Source: Tenericutes bacterium MZ-XQ (GTDB lineage Bacteria > Bacillota_I > Bacilli_A > Acholeplasmatales > Acholeplasmataceae). Taken from it: 64,000 nucleotides of DNA. The notes beneath the pieces were generated by a model that made no database searches, was not told the origin of the DNA, and was given only the letters and a program-made list of their open reading frames with translations. A program made the translations under genes and the position numbers. How positions within the stretch are numbered: the stretch's first letter is position 1; each line of letters begins with the position of its first letter. The stretch is from the NCBI GenBank assembly GCA_002838205.1, contig CP017950.1, positions 372,001 to 436,000 on the forward strand. The letters run 5' to 3'. Below, piece after piece: positions 57,391-64,000 of the stretch.

Positions 57391-59334
57391 TTATTTAAAG
57401 TTTATCTTAAACTGAATGTTTGATTCATTTTTTAATTGATATGATTGATCTCTCCATGTAATGGAAACTTCTTTTTGGTTAATCATAAATGTATCTTTGC
57501 CTTGTTCACCATAAAGATTGATCGAAAGTAACTTAAAGTCTAAGTCATTAGTGATCGGTGATAATAGATCATCACCTTGAGTAATTAATGCTTTTCCTGA
57601 TCTCAAAAAGACTAGCATATCATAAAGATCAACATCAAAGGTATGTGTTTGATTACCTTGATAGGCTTCATTACTTAGTAAATGTATCCAAGTACCTTCT
57701 GGAAAGATTACTTCTCTTTGTTTTTGATTTGGATTTAACACAGGTGCAACCAATAGATTACCAAACATATGTTGATCATCGATATGTGCATACTTCTCAT
57801 CATTAAACGCAACCATCATATGCTTCATCACTGTGGTATGATCTAATATCGCCTGTGTTGTCCAACTATAGATGGATGGGAGTAAATGCATACGCAAATA
57901 ATAATAGTTAATCAGTTGTGGTAGTTCTTCTATTTTTTCATGATAAGATGCAATATGCCATGGAGTGCGTTCATTATGTAATTCTTTAGATGGATCTAGT
58001 TTTGCAAACTGTCCACCTACAGGCTCAGAATGACATTGCATGATTGGCACAAACACCGCAAGTTGTGTTGATCTCACATAAAGTTCATAAGAAGGCATAT
58101 CACCTGCAAATCCGCCAATGTCAAAACTCCATAACGCATGACCAGATAGTGCTGCAGATAAGCCTGCACCATAAACATGTCTTAATTCATCCCACGTTGA
58201 TTTTTGATCTCCTGCCCAGATAATCGTATCTTTTTTACTGCCATGATAGCCAGCTCTAGAAAATAGAACTTGATCATCTGTCATCTTTTCTTTATACGTT
58301 TCAGTATAAAGTCTTGAATAATCGTTGGTCATTTGTTTTCCAGTTGAACCATCATAAAAACTACATTTTTCATCTGAGATAAACTCACCACCATCGGTTT
58401 TAAATCCATCAACACCAATATCTAGTAAGTATCTTCTTTGTTTCATCCACCAATCTCTTGTTTTTGGATTGGTGAAATCTGGAACATATGATCCAGGAAA
58501 CCAACGACCCTCAGGTATTTTAAAGGGCTTTTCATCTAGTTTTACAATCATATCTTCTTTAACTGCATAAGCCTTATCATTTTCATGCTTTGGATTAAGC
58601 TTCTCATGAGATTCCATGTGTTTTAAAACCGGAATTTGCCAAAGTAGGACTTTGATATTTTCGTCATGTAGTGCTTTGATCATGGCTTTTGGATCTGTCC
58701 AAAGGCCATGTGGATCAAATGTAAAGTCCTCATAACGATAAGGTGTATCTTTGATTTGATAAGATGCACCGTTAAAAATATAGAAGGTTGCTTCATCACT
58801 CCACTGTTCAATCACTAAAGCTGAAACTGGAATTTGATGCTTTTTTAGTATGTTTAATTGGTTTAATATCAGTTCTTGTGAGTTCCATCTGTGAGCTGAA
58901 ATCCAAGGACCAAATACCCAAAGTGGTGGCATTAATGTTTCTGTTAATGCATTATATGATTTGATGATGTCTTCATAAGATCCTTCAAAGATATAAATCT
59001 CTGTATGTTCATCTAACTTAGAAATATCAATCATGATCGGTTGTTTAAACTCAAAATTGATGACATCTTTCGTATGAATAAATACACCTAATCCATGTTC
59101 TAAGATAAAGAAAGGACATGGATAGTATGTCTTTTCACCTTGATTACAAAACTTCTCAAAAACCTCATTAACGACTATATGATGTTTTTGATTGATACCA
59201 TTATATTTTTCACCAAGTCCATAGACAAATGATGATTCACCCATAATCATCAGATGACTACGTGTTTTTGTAATGAGATATGATTTGGTTTTAATTGATG
59301 TTAAATCTTTTAACTTATACATTTTATGCATCAT
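57391..59334 (-). CDS. GH31-family alpha-glucosidase/xylosidase
   Basis: A 647-residue glycosidase with no signal peptide, so it works on imported sugars. The GH31 nucleophile region GVDGFKTDGGEF is near residues 305-316, with the preceding barrel segments VFGPWISAHRWNSQELI, VLLWQIPVLKH and SYVPDFTNPKTRDWW. RAGYHGSKK and WAGDQKSTWDEL carry the acid/base region. Substrate could be alpha-glucosides, isomalto-type or alpha-xylosides. It overlaps the upstream GH15-like gene by 11 bases; last gene of the operon. Confidence 0.9.
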   Translation of the reverse strand: MMHKMYKLKDLTSIKTKSYLITKTRSHLMIMGESSFVYGLGEKYNGINQKHHIVVNEVFEKFCNQGEKTYYPCPFFILEHGLGVFIHTKDVINFEFKQPIMIDISKLDEHTEIYIFEGSYEDIIKSYNALTETLMPPLWVFGPWISAHRWNSQELILNQLNILKKHQIPVSALVIEQWSDEATFYIFNGASYQIKDTPYRYEDFTFDPHGLWTDPKAMIKALHDENIKVLLWQIPVLKHMESHEKLNPKHENDKAYAVKEDMIVKLDEKPFKIPEGRWFPGSYVPDFTNPKTRDWWMKQRRYLLDIGVDGFKTDGGEFISDEKCSFYDGSTGKQMTNDYSRLYTETYKEKMTDDQVLFSRAGYHGSKKDTIIWAGDQKSTWDELRHVYGAGLSAALSGHALWSFDIGGFAGDMPSYELYVRSTQLAVFVPIMQCHSEPVGGQFAKLDPSKELHNERTPWHIASYHEKIEELPQLINYYYLRMHLLPSIYSWTTQAILDHTTVMKHMMVAFNDEKYAHIDDQHMFGNLLVAPVLNPNQKQREVIFPEGTWIHLLSNEAYQGNQTHTFDVDLYDMLVFLRSGKALITQGDDLLSPITNDLDFKLLSINLYGEQGKDTFMINQKEVSITWRDQSYQLKNESNIQFKINFK

Positions 59335-61150
59335 TTCTTACCTTCCATACATATCTGATATATGCAGCACAAACAAACTCTGCATTTGCCCACATCAGTG
59401 GGTTAATGAGTGGTCGTGCTTCTAATTGAGCATCAATGGCTTCTGGTAACATGCCATATCCATTTTGATGTGCTTTCATGAAATCCATAAAATTTAAATA
59501 ATCTTTTTCATAACCTAATACATAAGCAGTCTCTGCAGCTGCAGCTGTATTAAAGATCCAAGGACCATCATGATATTCTTGTTCACTATAACCAATGCCA
59601 TATGTATAATAGGCTGCGTGTGTTTTTAATGTGTGATATGATGCTCTATATTTATCCGTTAAGGGATAATGGAAACTTGTCCCAAAGAGCTGTGGTGTAT
59701 CATAACGTTTAATCACATCATGATGATAATCCACATAGCCATAATAGTAATAGTCTTCTTGACCATAAGTAGCTTCAATTGCTTGATGAAGATTTTCATA
59801 ATGCTTCATCCATTTATCTTTTAAATCCTTCATCTGAAAGATAGCAAACATATCTAGTGCAGCTTTTAATCCTCCACAAATAAACATGTTGGTTGACGTA
59901 ATAAATGCAGGTCCGTAAACCCCTTCATTGACACCACCTTCAGGCCCATATAAACCGTTTTTCTTCTCGGTTTGTAAGAGAATACTTAAGATGCGATCTA
60001 ACGTCTCAAAATCGCATAATAGTTCGCCTTTAGCTAAATAATAGTCTTTAAATATCGATGCGAAATAACCGATAAAGTCAATTTGCTTAAAAACATCATT
60101 GTTTGCGCCTTCATCACCGGTTTGATCGAAGCGATATCTTTGAAAATATTCACCATTTTCTTTAAGTTCACACTTTAAGAAAAATTGAATGATTGACATG
60201 AAATCATCAAACAGATGTGCATATAAAAATGCTCTTGCACCCATCAGTGCATCTCTTGAATAAAAGGCAACATGTCCATTTGCGAAATAATGTCCGGTTA
60301 AATCAGCTGGAAGAAGTCCACCAAGTAAAGCGCCTTTTAATGCTACCAATTTCACTTTAACTTCTTCAGTCATGATCATATCCGGATTGATTTTTGATAA
60401 ATAATGATTCCAATAGGTTTTGACATCATCAAAACCTTTTGAAAAATCATATGAGTTTTGAGCCTTAACAGATAACATCCAATTAAATGTATATGATTCA
60501 CCTTGGTCTAAAATGATATCTGAACAAATGATAGATGCTAAAGGTGTTTTCGTCATCCCCTTAGATGCATCTGTTCTATGCTCATTAAATAACATGGATT
60601 GAAACCCACGATACATAAAACCACTGGGTGCATCTTCTACGATATATGCATAAGTTTTTTGTTGATCGGTTTTTATCCCTAATGGATAACCATCAACATC
60701 AAGTTCTAGTTTCCCATCTTGATAATTCCACTTTGAAGTTGTTTTCAGTTGAGTAATCGCAAGTGCACCTACTGAAAACTGTTGTTTTTCATTGCTTGTA
60801 TTCATAATTGTTGTTTGAAATCTAATATATGTCTCATGAGCAGCAACTTGATCGATTTTCTCAAAACCATCATAAACAAAATGATCTTTCATGATTGCAT
60901 AATCAATCACTTCACTTACTTTTGCATGGTGCCTTTTCGGATGTCCAACTTTAGGTTTAACCCGGTCTGCATAATAGAGTACATCATCTTTTTTAACAAC
61001 AGATGTTGCGGTATGAATCAAATCTTTTTCATAAGTATCTACATATAAGTGTTGTAGTCCACAAGCTTTCTGATCAATGATGGTATCATGAAGACCATAT
61101 AAAGCACTAAATGTATTTGATCCAATATATGTTAGCCCTGGATATCTCAT
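59324..61150 (-). CDS. GH15-like (alpha/alpha)6-barrel glycosidase, tentative
   Basis: A 608-residue protein without a signal peptide. The N-terminal 250 residues look like a beta-sandwich domain (QFSVGALAITQLKTTSKW), and the C-terminal part like a helical toroid: HVAFYSRDALMGARAFLYAH near 290-308 resembles the (W/Y)xRDxxM site of GH15 and related glucoamylases, followed by RYRFDQTGDEGANNDVFKQIDFIG and EGGVNEGVYGPAF. Catalytic residues cannot be fixed. It is tightly coupled to the permease upstream (ATGA) and to GH31 downstream, so both enzymes should digest the transported oligosaccharide. Confidence 0.6.
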   Translation of the reverse strand: MRYPGLTYIGSNTFSALYGLHDTIIDQKACGLQHLYVDTYEKDLIHTATSVVKKDDVLYYADRVKPKVGHPKRHHAKVSEVIDYAIMKDHFVYDGFEKIDQVAAHETYIRFQTTIMNTSNEKQQFSVGALAITQLKTTSKWNYQDGKLELDVDGYPLGIKTDQQKTYAYIVEDAPSGFMYRGFQSMLFNEHRTDASKGMTKTPLASIICSDIILDQGESYTFNWMLSVKAQNSYDFSKGFDDVKTYWNHYLSKINPDMIMTEEVKVKLVALKGALLGGLLPADLTGHYFANGHVAFYSRDALMGARAFLYAHLFDDFMSIIQFFLKCELKENGEYFQRYRFDQTGDEGANNDVFKQIDFIGYFASIFKDYYLAKGELLCDFETLDRILSILLQTEKKNGLYGPEGGVNEGVYGPAFITSTNMFICGGLKAALDMFAIFQMKDLKDKWMKHYENLHQAIEATYGQEDYYYYGYVDYHHDVIKRYDTPQLFGTSFHYPLTDKYRASYHTLKTHAAYYTYGIGYSEQEYHDGPWIFNTAAAAETAYVLGYEKDYLNFMDFMKAHQNGYGMLPEAIDAQLEARPLINPLMWANAEFVCAAYIRYVWKVRNDA

Positions 61151-61971
61151 TTGACACCGCCTTCTTGTACGCCTCTGATAAAGTATTTTTGTGCAAATGC
61201 ATAAACCAATAAGATTGGCCCCATAGAAACAAGTGATCCTGCCATCAGTGTATTATACTCAGTACCATACTGTGCATTCAGTTTACTTAAAAGTACAGGT
61301 AAAGTCACCTTATCTGGATCAGTAAGGATAATTAAAGGCCAAAAGTAATCATTCCAGTAATGCATGAAATTGATCACGAATAACGTTGTTAATGGCACAA
61401 TACTAATCGGAATAATAATCTTAAAAAATACATGAATTAATGAAGCTCCATCCATATAAGCTGCTTCAATGAGTTCATTTGAGATCTTTCTCATAAATTG
61501 TCTGAGCAAGAAAATCGCAAACACATTATAAACAGATGGTAATATAACACCTAAGTATGAATTATTCAAACCCAATTTCGTTAAAATAATGAATATTGGA
61601 ATTCCAGTCACTTGTAGAGGAATCATCATACTCATTAAAAACAACACGAATAACACATTCTTAAATCTAAATTCAAATTTCGCAAAAATAAACGCTGCGA
61701 AACTCGCACTTAGAAGCGTTAATATGGTTGAACTTAATGTGATGAGCAAACTGTTAAACGTTGATCTTAAAAATGGTAGTTTCGTCAAAACCTTAATAAA
61801 AGCATCAAAAGAAACATTTTTAGGTATCCATTCGATCGGAATGGCCATCAAAGCTTCTTGACTCTTTAAAGATGTTGAAATCATCCAAAAAAAGGGAATA
61901 ATGCTTAAGAAAGTGATTACGCATAAGATTAAAATGACATTCATGCTTTTCAGCTTAAATTTCTTATTCAT
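61147..61971 (-). CDS. Sugar ABC importer permease, MalG type
   Basis: A 274-residue permease with six spans. The EAA loop ELIEAAYMDGASLIHVFFKI contacts the ATPase. Short N-terminus and C-terminal QKYFIRGVQEGGVK are typical of MalG/MsmG-type subunits. Start overlaps the MalF-type stop by eight bases and stop overlaps the GH15-like start. Confidence 0.93.
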   Translation of the reverse strand: MNKKFKLKSMNVILILCVITFLSIIPFFWMISTSLKSQEALMAIPIEWIPKNVSFDAFIKVLTKLPFLRSTFNSLLITLSSTILTLLSASFAAFIFAKFEFRFKNVLFVLFLMSMMIPLQVTGIPIFIILTKLGLNNSYLGVILPSVYNVFAIFLLRQFMRKISNELIEAAYMDGASLIHVFFKIIIPISIVPLTTLFVINFMHYWNDYFWPLIILTDPDKVTLPVLLSKLNAQYGTEYNTLMAGSLVSMGPILLVYAFAQKYFIRGVQEGGVK

Positions 61972-62845
61972 AAAACACCCACTTCTTCTGAAATACCAGT
62001 TGTATAATCGTCACAATCACAATCATAATGAGTAAGACAATAGACAGTGCTGCAGCATAACCCATATTGAAATATCTAAATCCATAGGTATAAATACGCT
62101 CAACTAACACTTGAGTCGATCCAAATGGTCCGCCTCCAGTCATAACCATGACTTGAGGGAAAAGTTGGAACGAGTTAATCATTGTCGTAATCAATACAAA
62201 AAATAAAGTTGGTGATACAAGTGGTAATGTAATTTTTAAAGTCTTTTTAAATGAGCTAGCTCCATCAATCTCAGCCGCTTCATAAACCTCTTTATCAACA
62301 TTTCTAAGTGCCCCAAAGATGATCAGTGAAAAGAAACCTAAGTCTTTCCAAATACTCACCATCACAATCGATACCATCGACCATTTTGGATCAGTTAGCC
62401 ATCCAGGTCCCTGGATGCCCACAAGATCAAGTAAGTTATTGATAATACCATATTGTCCATTTAAAGCTGATCTCCATATAATAGAACCTGCAACCCAACT
62501 GGTGAGTACTGGAATGAATAATAAGACTCTAAATGCACCGACACCTTTAACTTTTTGATCAAAGAGTAATGCTAATAAGAAAGATGAAATCATGATTAAC
62601 GGTATATACATCACAATAAATTTTAATGTATTTTTTAAAACCCGGTAAAATTCATCAGAACTAAAGATATCTTTATAATTCGTGATACCTATCCAGTCTG
62701 GTGTTCCACCGATAATATCCCATGACGTAAAACTTAAATAAAAAGCAGATAACATAGGAAGTAGTGAAAAGATGATGTAGCCAAGAATACTTGGTACTAG
62801 AAATAAAACAATATAGAATTTGATGTTTTTTTGTAAGTGGTTCAT
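61964..62845 (-). CDS. Sugar ABC importer permease, MalF type
   Basis: A 293-residue permease with six spans, opening LVPSILGYIIFSLLPMLSAFYLSFTSWD, and with the EAA loop EVYEAAEIDGASSFKKTLKI. It forms the membrane channel with the MalG-type subunit. It follows the binding-protein gene by 40 bases. Confidence 0.93.
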   Translation of the reverse strand: MNHLQKNIKFYIVLFLVPSILGYIIFSLLPMLSAFYLSFTSWDIIGGTPDWIGITNYKDIFSSDEFYRVLKNTLKFIVMYIPLIMISSFLLALLFDQKVKGVGAFRVLLFIPVLTSWVAGSIIWRSALNGQYGIINNLLDLVGIQGPGWLTDPKWSMVSIVMVSIWKDLGFFSLIIFGALRNVDKEVYEAAEIDGASSFKKTLKITLPLVSPTLFFVLITTMINSFQLFPQVMVMTGGGPFGSTQVLVERIYTYGFRYFNMGYAAALSIVLLIMIVIVTIIQLVFQKKWVFYE

Positions 62846-62885
62846 GCTTTTTTCCTACTTCCTATAGATATATCTACTCTATGAA

Positions 62886-64000
62886 TTAACTAAATTTTGA
62901 AACGATTTCTGCTTGTGCATCATCAAGAGCTTTTTGTGCAGTAATCTCACCAGCGATTGCTAAATCTAAGTAAGATTGAAGTACATCTGCAACTTGACCA
63001 AATTTTTCTAATGATGGTGGCATCACTAAATGATTCAGTGATTCAAATACTGCTTCTTTATTTGCAGGAGGTGTAATCGCTGTATATGCAGTTCTTACTT
63101 CATCTGTAAGTGCAACTGGTAAATCCCAGTTCGCGTTTGCTCTAAGTAATGCAGCTTCTTCACTACCTGATAAGAATGCAGCAAATTTTTGAGCAGCTTC
63201 ACTTTCTTCTGTTTGTGCACTTACAACAACTGCATCAGAGAAGAAATGCGTAGCTTTTTGTGAGATACCTGGTTCAACTTCGATATCCCAAGCAAATGAT
63301 GCATTTTCAGCAAAGTTACTAAATGCCCAAATACCAGTAACGATCATACCTAAGCGACCTGATAAGAATAAATCCCAGTCACCCATACCACCCATTTGTT
63401 CTGCATTAGGTGTTACATTGGTTTCATTGATTCTTGCAATCATCATTTCTAATGCTTCAACGTTTTCAGTTGAGTTGATTGTAAATGCGCTTTGATCAGC
63501 ATTCATCATTGATCCGCCGTTTTGTGCAACAGTCTTATAAAACTCCCATGTTTGAATTGGACGGAAAATACCATAGATATCTGTACCTAAGTCACTAATT
63601 GCTTGTGCAGCAGCTAATTCTTCTGCCCAAGTCCAAGAGCTTGTAGGATAAGCTATTTCTGCTTGATCAAATAGATCTTTGTTATAGATTAACACAACAT
63701 TTGAAAATTTAGTAGGTAATCCGAATTGTTTATCACCAATTTGGAATGCTTCTAAAGTTGTTGCATGAACGTTATCTAAATCAAGATCATCTGTTTCGAT
63801 TTCTAGTAATGCATTTTTATCTGCATATGCTCTAAAGTTTTCGATGTTTAATTCAAATACATCTGGTGCTTGATTTCCAGCAACTCTAATTGCTAATTGA
63901 GTGAAATAATCATCATATCCAAGTGTTTCTACGTTTACCGTAATGTTTGGATTTTCTTCCTCAAAAGCTTCAACCATATCAGTAAGTGTATCTTCCTGAC
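62886..64000 (-). CDS. Extracellular sugar-binding protein, N-terminus cut by window edge
   Basis: At least 371 residues of a family 1 solute-binding protein (MalE/UgpB-like). The open frame continues past 64000 with no start, so the signal peptide and probable lipobox are missing. Visible segments include VEAFEEENPNITVNVETLGYDDY, NQAPDVFELNIENF, FGLPTKFSNVVLIYNKDLFDQA and LFLSGRLGMIVTGIWAFSNF, all usual for this family. It would deliver an oligosaccharide to the two permeases downstream. The ATPase is not in this operon and is presumably a shared MsmX/MsmK-type protein. Confidence 0.92.
   Translation of the reverse strand, partial: QEDTLTDMVEAFEEENPNITVNVETLGYDDYFTQLAIRVAGNQAPDVFELNIENFRAYADKNALLEIETDDLDLDNVHATTLEAFQIGDKQFGLPTKFSNVVLIYNKDLFDQAEIAYPTSSWTWAEELAAAQAISDLGTDIYGIFRPIQTWEFYKTVAQNGGSMMNADQSAFTINSTENVEALEMMIARINETNVTPNAEQMGGMGDWDLFLSGRLGMIVTGIWAFSNFAENASFAWDIEVEPGISQKATHFFSDAVVVSAQTEESEAAQKFAAFLSGSEEAALLRANANWDLPVALTDEVRTAYTAITPPANKEAVFESLNHLVMPPSLEKFGQVADVLQSYLDLAIAGEITAQKALDDAQAEIVSKFS

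Noticed and set aside
1-64000. CRISPR arrays, rRNA, tRNA and replication origin
   Set aside because: No regularly spaced repeats, tRNA arm patterns, rRNA-like conserved stretches or DnaA-box clusters were recognised while reading; a covariance-model scan would be decisive for tRNAs.
1-64000. Mycoplasma genetic code with TGA as Trp
   Set aside because: Several genes end at TGA with good downstream terminators or start overlaps (ATGA), and Trp is encoded by TGG, so the standard bacterial code applies.

Overview
The window is AT-rich bacterial DNA read with the standard code: TGA is a stop, for example for the HypB-operon genes and the lipoprotein ending at 47751, and Trp is TGG. Gene content suggests a wall-less or wall-poor low-GC Firmicute, most likely an Acholeplasma-type mollicute (Acholeplasmatales). 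Pointers are a CIRCE-like box at lon as in mycoplasmas, several lipoproteins, many extended -10 promoters (TGnTATAAT), AGGAG ribosome sites, no peptidoglycan genes in view, and no use of TGA for Trp. The genus is an inference. About 60 protein genes, two intact insertion sequences and no rRNA, tRNA or CRISPR array were seen. Both window edges cut genes (lon at the left, a sugar-binding lipoprotein at the right).

Layout. 1-8.3 kb: lon, tig, an acetyltransferase-like protein, a very large lipoprotein, and a PEPCK/HPr-kinase-like P-loop protein. 8.3-13.9 kb: an O-antigen ligase-like protein, a complete IS1595-family element (1276 bp, 8-bp target duplication), then a four-gene membrane/regulator operon with a DUF2975/YozG-type pair and a candidate 25-residue membrane peptide. 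13.9-21.3 kb: ilvE, a YwaF-like membrane protein, a Wzz/BY-kinase/CpsB-phosphatase polysaccharide control trio, pepF and glnA. 21.4-28.3 kb: a cytoplasmic GH20-like enzyme, a GNAT protein and the glmS-glmM-glmU operon for UDP-GlcNAc. 28.4-31.7 kb: a glycine betaine (OpuA) transporter, followed 3 kb away by a GntR-RCK_C regulator resembling BusR, the c-di-AMP-responsive repressor of such transporters. 31.8-34.3 kb: an ABC-2 exporter with its own winged-helix repressor. 35-38.4 kb: an MFS carrier, an inositol-phosphatase-like enzyme and a baeRF-like (eRF1-related) protein.

38.6-47.8 kb is the most unusual part. An AraC regulator with a Cys-rich tail faces an operon with a membrane protein, HypB, an 897-residue FAD/Fe-S oxidoreductase and HypA. 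Past a terminator hairpin comes an FmdE-like protein with a FecCD-type metal-chelate ABC importer. HypA and HypB are nickel chaperones, yet no hydrogenase, urease or other Hyp gene is here, so the nickel client is unknown.

47.8-57.3 kb: an ABC-2 exporter with a NarL-type two-component system and a GNAT protein in one tightly overlapped operon. Its leader carries a hairpin that loops out the spacer between the Shine-Dalgarno sequence and the start codon. Upstream sits a complete IS110-family element with 10-bp inverted ends and structured flanks that may encode a bridge/seek RNA. Then come an SDR enzyme, a methyltransferase, a TIM-barrel protein and a flavin reductase with a Cys cluster. 57.4-64 kb: a sugar-utilisation operon (binding lipoprotein, two permeases, a GH15-like enzyme, a GH31 alpha-glucosidase) with no ATPase of its own.
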